Assembly: GCA_001606155.1 (NCBI GenBank)
Contig: LODT01000004.1
Span: 1,240,001-1,304,000 of the forward strand
Source of the DNA: Tieghemostelium lacteum
Taxonomy: Eukaryota > Evosea > Eumycetozoa > Dictyosteliales > Raperosteliaceae
Reading direction: 5' to 3'
DNA length: 64,000 nt
In this document: piece by piece, positions 32,801-43,080 of the stretch
Position numbering within the stretch: the stretch's first letter is position 1
Layout of the letters: each line of letters opens with the position of its first letter
Notes under the pieces: model-generated
Told to the model about the DNA's origin: nothing
The model's database searches: none
Seen by the model: only the letters and a program-made list of their open reading frames with translations
Program-made: the position numbers and the translations under genes

Positions 32801-34438
32801 GACTTTATCTATGAGAAGATTGAGGATATTAAACCTAAAGAACTAGTTCAGACACGTTTGGAACAATTAAGTTCCTTACTCTTTAAATGCGCTTTGGAAT
32901 CTGGAAAATACCAATACGCATTCGAGGCTGCTAATATGAATCCTACAACTACCGGTTCTGAAGAGTATCTAAAGAAACTAGTTATTCATCTCAGTCAGAA
33001 TAACAAAATTCAAGAACTTTATACTCTACCTTTTAAACCTTACTTTGTAGAAAGACACTTAATCACTCTCTCTAAATCACAAGATATCTATGTGAAACCT
33101 GACTACTACATGATCCTCTATGGATTCTATATACAAAGAGCCAATTACCAAGGTGCTGCCTCAGTCCTCTACGAAAAAGCCACTAGAATTCTAACTGAAT
33201 CACACAGTGTAATTAATAATCACATTGACTCTGATATGGTTGTAAGCGGTCGTTTAGAACTACTTTCTCTTACTATAGCATCTTTGAAACTCTTGGACCC
33301 ATCCAATAGATATCTTCAATTGGACAATAGCACTTCATCATCAACATCTAAAGAAAAGAGAAAGTTAAATTCAGAGTTTGATCAGATGTCTTTGAATTCA
33401 GATTCAAAGAAATCAAATTACAAAGCCATTAGAATCATTTGGATAACTGAGATTCAGAGAGAATACATTTATCTTCTTTCTTATAGATACCTTTTACAAG
33501 TGGATCCTAAGACTAGCGACACTATAACTGAAGGTCAACTCCTAGAAGGTCTCATTCAAAACTCACTTTATGACCGTGCTTTAACTCTTGGAATTGCATT
33601 TGACTTTGATTTATCAGCAATCTTTGAATCTATGGCACTGAAATGTCTACAACTTAGACAACCATCAACATTGGTTAACATTAACAATATAGGTTTTGAA
33701 TGTTCTGATTATCTTCATCTTTCAGATCCTTCCACCATTGCATGGGAGGTTCTAAAGAACTATCTAGAGAGATACGATCAACCTGAAACCGATTTAGATT
33801 GTCTGAGTATCTCTAAACTCCTATCACTCACCAAAAGCAACAACACACCAGATCACAGATACAAAGTCTATGGTATAGTTAGTAAAGGTACACTTGAGGA
33901 CCTAAACACTGGTATCAAATTCCAAATCCATGATGAGTCTAATTGTCTCCTAACTGTCATCTCTATGAAAAAAGTTCCATTGTTCTTTGAAGAGGGTTCA
34001 AAACTTGTAGTTGAAGGTACACTGGATAAGAACCAGTTCATTGCAAGTAAGGTTCTATGTAAGAGAGGTCAAAGTAGATACCATGAGGCTGTTGCTGATA
34101 GAATATTGTCTAGTGGTAGTGCAAATTCATTACCAAATTGGTTAGCTCAATGGTTCCTAAATGGACGTGCTGATGTTTTGTTTAAACTATATTTCAAGCA
34201 TTCACGTATTTTAGAGGCTTTTGGTGTACTTCAAGATCTATTTGCTACCGCAAAGACATATACTAGCACAAATAGACCTGTTCCTTTTAACATTCCTTAC
34301 AATATCATTGATCAATTTTTACAAGAAACACAAGAGATCCTTCAAAACTCTATGAGCCAAGATGAAAAACTAAAACGTTCTTATAACACAACAATGGATC
34401 TTATCAACTCACATTTAAAATCTATTATTAATAAATAA
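29820..34438 (+). CDS. nup160: Nucleoporin Nup160 (Nup107-160 complex) with an extra inserted domain
   Basis: Exon 1 is 29820-30275 and exon 2 is 30344-34438 (68-base intron, GTATGT and TACAG), about 1516 residues; human NUP160 is about 1436. NRYILWRINGSSLELSEY and IRLNFQN match human NRFIHWRTSGDTLELMEE and IRLKFQN. The beta-propeller half is followed by the helical half, where YEAFMSPPL/FLERLFQRSQFTGN, YYMILYGFYIQRANYQGAASV and LPNWLAQWFLNGRADVLFKL align with the human protein. It is a scaffold of the nuclear pore Y complex. Between SKLLS and LPNWLA lies an insertion of about 95 residues, absent from the human protein, described as a separate feature. The gene is head-to-head with the acyltransferase, 274 bases apart. 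Confidence 0.88.
33858..34107 (+). other. CcmE-like OB-fold domain inserted in Nup160
   Basis: Residues about 1323-1406 of the Nup160 protein read YKVYGIVSKGTLEDL, then FQIHD, then LFFEEGSKLVVEGTLDKNQF, IASKVLCK and YHEAVADRI. This follows the order and spacing of the bacterial/organellar haem chaperone CcmE: GGxVxxGS, FTIxD, LFREGQGVVVEGxL, A.EVLAKHDExY, PPEVA. The haem-attaching His of the AKHDENY motif is missing (CKRGQSRY here), while the following Tyr is kept. So the fold may be conserved without covalent haem binding. This is my own motif comparison, not a database hit. Confidence 0.6.
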
Positions 34439-34588
34439 AGAATCTATCTATTATAATAAAATAGTTAATTTCAAATAATTAAATTCAAATAATTATTTAT
34501 TAGAATTTTAATATAAATATTCATTTTTATTTATAATTCATGGTATTATTGTTTAAAGAGATAGCTAATTTTTAGATTCTAAAAAACT

Positions 34589-35647
34589 ATGATACACTGT
34601 AATATATGTTGGAAAGAGTTATTACACAATGATACTTGTTATATAACAATTTGTTATCATGTATTTTGTGAGCAATGTGCAATTTCAACTTTTAATAATG
34701 ATAGGATATGTACAGTTTGTGAATCATCTTTAATCAATAAAGGATCAATATTTTGCATTACTATTGATAATTCTGATGATAAATGTGTAATATTTGTAGT
34801 CTATATAGTAATTTAAGATATCTAGATATTAATTAAAATCAAGTATCATTTATTTGGGTTGGACCCAAAAGATATTTTAGATATTACAGTTAAAGTTATT
34901 ACATTTTGGAATTATCAAAATAAGTTATTTAATGAAAATATAGTGCAACAATCCAAAGATTATCAAAATCAATGTAATGATATGAAATCCCAATTTTCAG
35001 ATATTTGTAACCAATATGAATCCAAGATTGATAGTTTGAGAAAACAAATTGAAACACTAAAAAAAGAATCTGAGTCTGATAAAAGAGAAATTGTTGATCT
35101 CTCTGATAAATATGCTGAGAAAACTAGACAAAAGAGAGTATTAGAGGAATTATATGAAAATGTTAAAAGCAAGCTTGATAATGGTAGTGAAATAAGTTTA
35201 AAGAATAATCAATTTAACAACCAAAGTACAATATCTAATAGTAATACATTAAAATTACCAACAAAACAACAAAGTAGTACACCATCATCTATAACCAACA
35301 ATAACAAACAAAATATGTTAAAATTAAATAATACATCAGATAAACCCGTATCTAAATCTCCAATTCCTCCACAAACATTATTGAGTAAATTTAGTCAATC
35401 CACAAATAGGCTGTCTAATAGTGGTACTAATAATTTCAATACTATACCCTATTTGAATCCAGTGACACCAATCAACAATAATTCAAAATTAAATCATTCA
35501 TATTCATCTTCAAAATCATTCCCATCACCACAGGCCTTTCCAGGAAAAAATGTTGATAGATTCTCTTATATTCAAAAGAATTCCACTCCACCAATGAATC
35601 ACAAAATTCTCTCTACTCCATTACTTTTGAATAAAATTAATAAATAG
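34589..35647 (+). CDS. HEI10/CCNB1IP1-type RING E3 (meiotic crossover factor)
   Basis: Exon 1, 34589-34786, and exon 2, 34844-35647, join in phase across a 57-base intron (GTAATA and TCAAG) to give 333 residues. The human protein has 277 and plant HEI10 about 300-330. The N-terminus is a RING: CNICWKEL, CYHVFCEQC and CTVCESSL, matching CCNB1IP1 CNYRKCRI, CSHIFCDQH and CPACNSTL. GLDPKDILDITVKVITFW matches human GLRPEIVLDISSRALAFW, and a coiled coil follows (LSDKYAEKTRQKRVLEELYE against ISEKLMERNRQYQKLQGLYD). The tail is Ser/Asn-rich. HEI10/Zip3-family proteins stabilise recombination intermediates and mark crossovers in meiosis. Without the intron the RING would stop at 34816 and the coiled coil would lack a start codon. 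Confidence 0.78.
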
Positions 35648-35686
35648 AGGATCAATATATGCATTTAATATTTACCAAAATTTCTT

Positions 35687-36184
35687 TTATTGTGGTGCAG
35701 AATTTATAACACAATGTATTCTAGAACCAATCTGTAGACTAGAATTTGATACAGTTCTATACAAGTCCATAATTTTACCAGCAAAAACAAATCTACATTT
35801 GTCTAAAGGTATCTTTGATCTCTCTGAGAATTGTTTTTTAATATACATTACGGTATGACCATAAGAGCAATCAATCTTCATTGGTGAACCTTGGTTATCA
35901 CCAACTGTTGATATAAATACATGAGTGTTTATAGGTAGTGCAGCCCAAGTATTTTCTAGCACATTCAAATGATCATTATTAACTATAGAGCATTGATAAA
36001 GTGTCTTTTGCAAATCTGTAATATTTATATCATCTTTAAATATTGAGTTTTCATTTCTGTTCACTTTTATATAATCCGATAATAGTTTCGCAACTGTTAT
36101 ATTATTTTTAACAGTTACATCAAAAAACTCTTTTCTTGATAATTGTATATGTAATGTAATATCTCTAATTTCATTTAGATCCAT
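35687..36184 (-). CDS. Double ubiquitin-like-domain protein 1
   Basis: The start at 36184 (MDLNEIRDITLHIQ) matches the start of the neighbouring paralogue (MDPNEIKDIKLYIQ). An upstream ATG at 36232 would add 16 residues. The length is 165 residues. The C-terminal half is ubiquitin-like: MKIDCSYGHTVMYIKKQFSE, then CRFVFAGKIMDLYRTVSNSS. The N-terminal half (ITLHIQLSRKEFFDVTVK) looks like a second, more divergent copy of the fold. There is no terminal GlyGly, so it is unlikely to be conjugated; it is more likely an adaptor. It lies 165 bases or more from the same-strand copy at 36398-36931. Confidence 0.6.
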   Translation of the reverse strand: MDLNEIRDITLHIQLSRKEFFDVTVKNNITVAKLLSDYIKVNRNENSIFKDDINITDLQKTLYQCSIVNNDHLNVLENTWAALPINTHVFISTVGDNQGSPMKIDCSYGHTVMYIKKQFSERSKIPLDKCRFVFAGKIMDLYRTVSNSSLQIGSRIHCVINSAPQ

Positions 36185-36397
36185 ATCGGGATAGAAATAA
36201 CTATTATATATATTACTAATAAATGAAAACATTCAATGAAACATTTTTTATAAAAAGGTGTTACATTAAAATGAAAAAAATAGAAATAATTTAGATAACT
36301 TGAATAAATAGGTAATGAAAAAAATATGCCACATTCCACATTACTATTAAAATATTTTATTTTCAAAAAATAATAATAGTACAAAAGAGACACCTCC

Positions 36398-36931
36398 TTA
36401 TTGAGAGTTAGTTGTTACAGCATTTGGATTAAAGCAGGTAATTGTAGTACCTTTTTGAATAGCTGAATTGGATAATGTACGATAAGGGTCAAGAATTTTA
36501 CCAGCAAATACCAACCTGATGTTATTTGTGGGTATTTGGGTGATCTCTGAGAATTTTTTAATGATATAGTTTACAGTATGACCAACTGCACAATCAATCT
36601 TAATAGGTTCTTGATTATCATTATGTAATTTAATGAATACATGTGATGTTGGTTCTAATCCAGACAAGTTATATCTATTGGGTAAGAAATTTAAATGATC
36701 GTTATCAATTATTGATAGTTCTTGTAATGTCTTGTGTGTATCTAGTATTCTTGTATCATCTTTAAATGGAACATAATCCAATTCTTTAAATCCTCTTGAT
36801 ACTAATAAAGGTTTTATGTGATTTTCCATAAAACTATCAAAAGTGATATTGTTTTTAACTGTTAAATCAGAATAATATTTGCAATCTGTTTGTATATAAA
36901 GTTTTATATCTTTAATTTCATTTGGGTCCAT
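36398..36931 (-). CDS. Double ubiquitin-like-domain protein 2
   Basis: A paralogue of the gene at 35687, 177 residues. Its C-terminal domain reads IKIDCAVGHTVNYIIKKFSE and then IRLVFAGKILDPYRTLSNSA. RLVFAGKxLDPxRTLxxxxI is the ubiquitin LIFAGKQLEDGRTLSDYNI block. The N-terminal half repeats the pattern weakly. There is no terminal diglycine. The two genes are in tandem on the minus strand and clearly arose by duplication. Function is unknown. Confidence 0.65.
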   Translation of the reverse strand: MDPNEIKDIKLYIQTDCKYYSDLTVKNNITFDSFMENHIKPLLVSRGFKELDYVPFKDDTRILDTHKTLQELSIIDNDHLNFLPNRYNLSGLEPTSHVFIKLHNDNQEPIKIDCAVGHTVNYIIKKFSEITQIPTNNIRLVFAGKILDPYRTLSNSAIQKGTTITCFNPNAVTTNSQ

Positions 36932-37197
36932 ATTGATTCAATAAAATGAATAAAATTTATTTAAAGTTTGATTTATTTAAAAATATAACCCAAAATATCT
37001 TGCATTTTTCTAGTGCTTTTTAAAAGATTTTGACACATCACCCAATCTTAAATTTATAAAAATTTGAATTTTATCTTATCATTAATTCAATGAAGTTCTG
37101 AATTAAGTTTGTGAAAACAAAAATAATTAATATATAATAATTATATTAATTATTTTTGTTTTTTGTTTTTTGTTTTTTGCAATAAGTGGTCTCACAC

Positions 37198-38112
37198 ATG
37201 TCAGAGGTAGATTCGTCTGCTACCCAAAACAATGAGCAACAACAACAACAACAGGAGAGTAAAGAAGAAAAAGTAGAGATTAAATTTAAAAAGAATCCAA
37301 ATAAAAAACCTATTAGGAAGAGAACCAATGAGGTATTAAATGAATTAGTTACAGATGGTCAATCAACTGAGCAACCAAACGAAGAGGATTTAAAGTTGAT
37401 TTTGGAACTCACAAAAGAGAAACAAAAGATGAGAGAAAAAGGAAAGGGTGTGAACATTGGTATACTATCTGAAGGTCCTCATCATAAAGTCTCATTAAGA
37501 GAGATTGATAGTAAACTAGATGACTCTTTTACTCTTCAAGAAGAGAAAAAAGAAGTAAATTTACATCTAGAGAAATACATTGAAGAACAATTAAAACAAT
37601 CTAAACAGCAACAACAACAGATTAGTAATATTACAAGTACTAGTACTAATACTACCACTAGTAGTAGTTCAACTACATCAATGGAAAAGGATTATAGTTC
37701 ACTTACTGTAGATCATGATAATTTAAAGAATTCACTTTATGAAACTCCAGAGCATTTAAAAACTACCAGTTCTATAAAAGTATCAGATACAGATAAAACT
37801 AATTGGGTAGCTGGTATTGCTGAAGTACCTCTATCTGATAGCTATAAAGTTAAAAATATTATAGAGACTGAAAAGGCAAGAACAAAAATAATGGAAGATA
37901 AATATACAAACAAAGCCAATAATTATAATAATACTACTCACAAAGAACATCACAGATGTAAGTTCATCAAAAACAATTTAAATTTATTGTAATTATATAT
38001 ATTAATAGAGATATATAAATATTTAATAGATATGAACACAAAGAAATCAAAAGGTGATAAAGCTACTGATGAAGAGGTATTTGAACACTTTAAAAAAAGA
38101 TTTAGATATTAA
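37198..38112 (+). CDS. C9orf78/TLS1 homologue (Hep59 domain), spliceosome-associated
   Basis: Exon 1, 37198-37957, and exon 2, 38030-38112, join in phase (GTAAGT and TTAATAG, 72-base intron) to give 280 residues; the human protein has 289. FKKNPNKKPIRKR, VNLHLEKYIEEQLKQ, LYETPEHLK, VAGIAEVPL and KVKNIIETEKARTKIM match human MMKYIETELKKR, LYELPENIR, LSGIPEVDL and KIKNIISTEDAKARLL. The second exon ends KATDEEVFEHFKKRFRY, matching human KATDDYHYEKFKKMNRRY. Fission yeast Tls1 and human C9orf78 bind Brr2 and regulate splicing; it is presumably nuclear here. The Gln-rich start and the Ser/Thr-rich insert are local additions. Confidence 0.85.
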
Positions 38113-38128
38113 AGCCTGCTCCAACTAG

Positions 38129-38272
38129 TTACATGAGATAATCTATTTCAATCAATTGGATATAGGTTATGACGAAATAAAAAGAATAATCAATCAGCCC
38201 ATTTCAAAGGATGATAAAATTTTTTCAGGCAGATACCACTGTATGCATTTAAAAGTTTCAGTATTTAAATAA
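38129..38272 (+). pseudogene. Orphan coding-like segment after C9orf78
   Basis: Forty-seven codons stay open after an ACTAG acceptor-like site and read as protein-like: IIYFNQLDIGYDEIKRII, then KDDKIFSGRYHCMHLKV, ending with TAA. The Cys, Met, His and Gly content is unlike noise in this A/T-rich DNA. There is no start codon or donor partner nearby. It may be a decayed exon left by a rearrangement or an unannotated small spliced gene. GYDEIKRII is faintly like a MerR-type helix, which I would not rely on. Confidence 0.3.
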
Positions 38273-38321
38273 TTAAATAAATGTTCTATTTTAATATTCC
38301 CATTTTTTTTTTTTTTATAAT

Positions 38322-40776
38322 ATGAACATTTATACAAATAGAGATTTTAGATATTTTCTTCATAATAAAGTATTGTGGGGAAATATAAAGAAATTTATTG
38401 GAACTGATGAATCAATACCAGAGAGATACATAAATAGTTTAACATGGATATCAAAAAACAAACATTGGAATCTATTGGAATACAAGTTGAAGAGAAATGA
38501 AAGATTGGAAGATATTATTGGTTTCACTATGGATTATCTTTGGGATCTATTTGATTACACTAATGGCGATTTGGATATTATAAAAACACTTATTCAGAGA
38601 TACCATATATCATTTGATAGATCACAATTAGAGCATATCAACACTGCACCTTTTACACAATGGACCACTGAAAAATTCAATCAATTCAAGTTCAAGATTG
38701 CTGATTTTTTAGAATATCTAGTTAAAGAAACTCATATTAATATATATGGACGTGCATTTAGATTTCTATCCATGTTATCAGTTGAGACTGATTGCGAATT
38801 GATTGATTCTGTGTTTCAGATACATTCCAAAAAGGGTGTATTTTCAAATATCGACACACTATTTGCTCTAAAGAATAGTAAATTGATGGTTTATATTCTT
38901 TCAAAATATAAAGATTGTTTTTATACTTTAGTTAAAAGAGATGTAAATTTAATTGACAGAGATTTCACTGCACCTCATATTCAGTGGTTTAAGTGGTCTG
39001 TTAGATATAACATGATACCTGTCACTAAATACTACTTGGAGACATATGAATGGGCTAGAAACTCTATAGATATTGTATTGATATGCACTGCAACCAGTGA
39101 AGAAATGTTTGATTTGTTAATGGGTATATACAAGTCACTTCATCTACTCTCAAATCTCTCAGATACCGAAATTCTCATTGAAAGGTTGACATCAAATATT
39201 CTAGAGCTTTGCCTTGAACACGGTGATGCTATATACCATCCTAAGAAAATGGAGGCTTTCCTAGTCGTCATTCAAAAATCAATTGAAAATAATGATCAAT
39301 TAGTTATAGATATGCTAAAGTATAGAAATGTACCTATACCATTACTTCTGAAACTGGATTCGCAGATTAACCATACCGTCAGATTGGACAAATACAATCT
39401 CAATGATAGGATAAACTTTGATACCCTTTCTGAAATCTATCCAAAACATTTTCCAAAACGAGTTTCAATGGTAAACTCAATTAGGTTTAGAGAAGCTGGT
39501 TTAGTTAGATTTTTAATTTCAGTTAGAAAATCAAAGTTTAGTGGGTATATAACATTATGTGATAGACAGTCTAGAGGGTATATTACAGCTGCTTGTAGAG
39601 GAAAGAATAATGAAATTACATCAATGGTATTAGAGGCACTTATACCTTGTGATTTTACTTTTCTTTTGAAAGAGTGGAAGTTTGGACATGTTCAATATCT
39701 TTTAGAAAATGGATTCAAAAAAGAAGCTGACTTTTTGGATTTAAATAATAAGAAAGACTACAAGAAACACATTCTTAGAGAATCTATAAAACATGGTAAT
39801 TTTAGAATATTTAAGATGATCTATTACAATTTAAGTAATTTGGTAGAGAATTCATTAGATTTAGCAATGAATCCAAAGATTATTGATTTCTTATTGTCTA
39901 ATGGACATAAAGATAGCAAGAATTTGGTACAATATTGTATAGGTAGTAAAAACCCTTATCTATTTGATATTGTAAAACATCATCTACCAGATCAAGTTAA
40001 ACAATTCTTGAATGATACTAGTATATTTATTATTCATGAGTTTTATAAAGAGGATCCTAAAAGATCATACCAATGCCCATCACTATTGGACACTTACAAA
40101 CTATATAAAGAATATGGTGCATCTTCAAATGATGATGAAAAGATACTCTTATTGACATCAAAACTAAAAGACTATCAATTATTAGAGTACTTAACAAGCT
40201 GTGTAGAAGGTCCTAAATTGAATCATATCAAAATCATAGATAATCTGTTAGCACAAGTTTCTTTGTCTCCCAATTCTAATGATCTTTATAAAAACAAACC
40301 ATTAGACACATTTAGATATGTAAATGTACTGTTACGACCAATCATTGGTAGATCTGATCATACTGATACTCTAATTAAAATATCAATATATGATATTCTA
40401 AAGAACTATCAGTTTACTAAATTCTATTGTAAGTATTTCCCCGAACTTGTTTGTAAGTTTTGGAATGACTGTAAATCAATATCAAATTATATACATTCTA
40501 ATGACATAAGACCACTGGTATTGATTTTGTCAACTGTCTATCCAAATGGTAGATGGATATCCGACAGTGAGCTATCAAAGAGAATTGAAGAGGTAATATT
40601 AAACAGTGAACTGATATCTCATTTTCATGGATATCTAACACAAGTTTTATTAAATTTGAAAACTATTCAAAATACCCAATGGCCAACTCAGGTACGTTCA
40701 GAAAATCAACAATTAGATTTCTTTCTTAGAATTCAAATAATTTATTTTACAGGTTCCCAATAAACACTGTTTTTAA
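38322..40776 (+). CDS. Ankyrin-like family A protein
   Basis: The main exon is 38322-40691, followed by a 61-base intron (GTACGT and TTACAG) and a seven-codon last exon to 40776; unspliced the frame ends at 40763. The protein has about 797 residues. The signature RDFRYFLHNKVLWGNIKKFI and then PERYINSLTWI is the best match to the three minus-strand copies at the right end of the window. Degenerate ankyrin-like helices follow (FGHVQYLLENGF, YPNGRWISDSEL near the end). The function is unknown. Confidence 0.75.
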
Positions 40777-40895
40777 TACTAAAAGAATCTTTTGTTGTTA
40801 TTTGAATTTCTTTTCATTCATGTTTTATAACCCAATTTGATATTGTATTTAATTCTTTGAAAAAATAGAGTAATGTGTTTGGTGTGATTTAAGCT

Positions 40896-41190
40896 ATGTT
40901 TGAGGTTATTAATTTTAATTTTTTTTTAAAATCAGTCTGATTTTGAAAATATAAATCCTAAAGAATGGACTATAGACCACACTAAAGCTTGGTTAGAGTA
41001 TTTTAAAAATGCCTATGAGGATGGCATGGTATTTGACTTTAGAACATCACTGAATGATAGAGATAAATTCAAAGGGAGATCTCCTGCATTTGGATTAGAA
41101 CTGTATTGTTATCTTCAGTCATTAATTTCAAAGCATTCACATCATATTCAACAAAAAACTACAACTGGAACCACAAGAATATCTCTTTGA
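40896..41190 (+). CDS. Small SAM-like protein or orphan exon
   Basis: From 40936, 84 codons stay open and read KEWTIDHTKAWLEYFKNAYE, then FDFRTSLNDRDKFKG and FGLELYCYLQSLI. Trp-x(8)-Trp-Leu and a long final helix suggest a SAM-like five-helix domain. A start, ATGTTTGAG at 40896, joins in phase if a 31-base GTTATT...ATCAG intron is accepted, giving about 87 residues. The donor is weak, so the start is uncertain. It could instead be an exon of a longer gene whose start I cannot see. Confidence 0.45.
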
Positions 41191-41466
41191 ATTCTTAAAC
41201 AACAATTTTAAACACACAAATTTTCCTCTTTTGAATTACATTTGCAAATGTACTTTTGTTGCAATCTCCTATTAAATCATCAACCTCTTCAATTTATTTC
41301 TCTACCTCTTTTTCATTTTCTTCTCCTCTTCTTCCATTTCCAAATAAATATCAAAATTTACCATTGCATATGTATATATCAAAATCTCCATGTTTGTTTT
41401 TTAATTTTCCTTGATCATTTAATTATTATTTTTTTTTTTTTTTATTTTTTTTTTATACTCGAGGAA

Positions 41467-43055
41467 ATGTCTGCAAGCACTACATCCAATGGAAATACTG
41501 GAGATCCTCCGCAAGAGAAAAATGGTAATTATGAATAAATATTTTAAACTTGACTAAAGATGTTAATTCAAATATAGAAATTGAAATTATTAGAGGAATG
41601 TGGGAATTACCATCAAGTTTTCATTATATAAACTTTTTTAAAGAACCTTTAGTTATAAAGTCAATTTCATTGGATGATTTAGAGAGTGCTATGGTACAAC
41701 CAGATGATCATACAAGCATTTTGGCGGATATATTTGTACACTTAATGAAGAATATAGTAAAGTCAAAGATTGGAGCTTTAAGTGCCCAAAATTGGGAACA
41801 AATACTAAAGTTAGAGATTGAAAAGCAGAAAAATAATATATTTTTGGAATTGTATCCTCAGGGTGAGTGCCCATTCATTGACGAACACTTTGCACATGTA
41901 CCTGTTCAATCCAGAGTACAGTTACTGAAGGCATGTTGCGATTGGAATCTATTAAAAAGCAAGACTATTGTAGAGTGGATAAACACTCAATATGTTTCTA
42001 CGAATCAAGCTGAATTACTTCGATTTCAACCGATGGCAAGCATAGATTCAGTAAATTTTTGGTATTTTGGAGAGTGTAGACTCTATAAAGAGACATTAGT
42101 AGCACAAACTCCACATACACCAACTTCTACACCTAATAAAAGGAGATCTACAAAACAATTAGTTGAACCACCTCCTAATACATTGAAACTCTCAAAATGG
42201 GAGTTACTATGCAACAGTAAAGAAGAGTGGGAAACTCTGCATGAAAATATGACAAAATCAAAGAGTAAGGAGGAAAAACAGTTTGCTGCAGATATAGGTG
42301 AAATTCTACCAAATGTCTTACAGAAACTAATTGCCAGAAAGAGAAAACAAACAATGAGTCAAAGATCACAGAGAGTGACTCGTTCTAACGTCGAATCTAA
42401 TTATAATGGTATGGTTGATGGTCAATTACAGTTTGGTAGTATGAGACTTAGACCTAGACCTGCATTTAGAGGTCTTTCATTCCCAAACTATAAGAACTCA
42501 ATGGATTCTGATTCTGATCATTCAGATAAATCTGATCAATCAGAACCAGATGAAGACATAAGACCTATTAAAACAAGAAGATCAGCAGCACAAAATCAAG
42601 CACCTAATATACCAACATTTACAAGTTCTGGTAGACGAGTTGTAACAAGAACAATTAATGAATATGGTTTACCTAGCTTTGAGAATCAAAAAGATGAAGA
42701 AGAAGAAGAAGAAGAAGAACAAGAAGTAGATGAAATAGATGAAGAAGAAGAAAATATTGAGGTTGAAGATAATCATAATGAAGATGGAATTGTAAATAAT
42801 AATAATGGTTCAACTAATGATGATGATGATGAGAATGATGATATTGAAATGGAAGATAAAAACGGCAATGAAAATCACAATATTAACAATCATAATAATA
42901 TTAATAATAACAATAATCAAAAGAAAAGTCCAAATTTAAATGGTAACTCCAATGGGCATAATCTAGAGGATATTAGAGTAAATTTAAATCCAACAAATAA
43001 TTTTAATGGAAATGGTTCATCTGATGAAATACAAAATAATGTGTCATCAGAATAA
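41467..43055 (+). CDS. CECR2-like DDT/WHIM chromatin remodelling factor
   Basis: Exon 1, 41467-41524, and exon 2, 41560-43055, give about 517 residues if a 35-base GTAATT...AAAG intron is removed; phase fits. The N-terminal region matches CECR2: IEIIRGMWELPSSFHYINFF (EIRSWWEVPAIAHFCSLF), SRVQLLKACCDW, then FWYFGECRLYKE (YWYFYGTRMYKE), and KWELLCNSKEEWETL (TWWLLCQTEEEWRQV). These form the DDT/WHIM module that binds ISWI-type ATPases. The C-terminal third is acidic and Asn-rich, and no bromodomain is visible, unlike human CECR2. Presumably nuclear. Confidence 0.7.
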
Positions 43056-43080
43056 AATGAATAAATATTCTAAATTATAT

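Noticed and set aside
41242-41466. Hydrophobic plus-strand frame upstream of the CECR2-like gene
   Set aside because: It is T-rich leader sequence; the real start ATGTCTGCAAGC lies at 41467 in another frame with ordinary protein composition.
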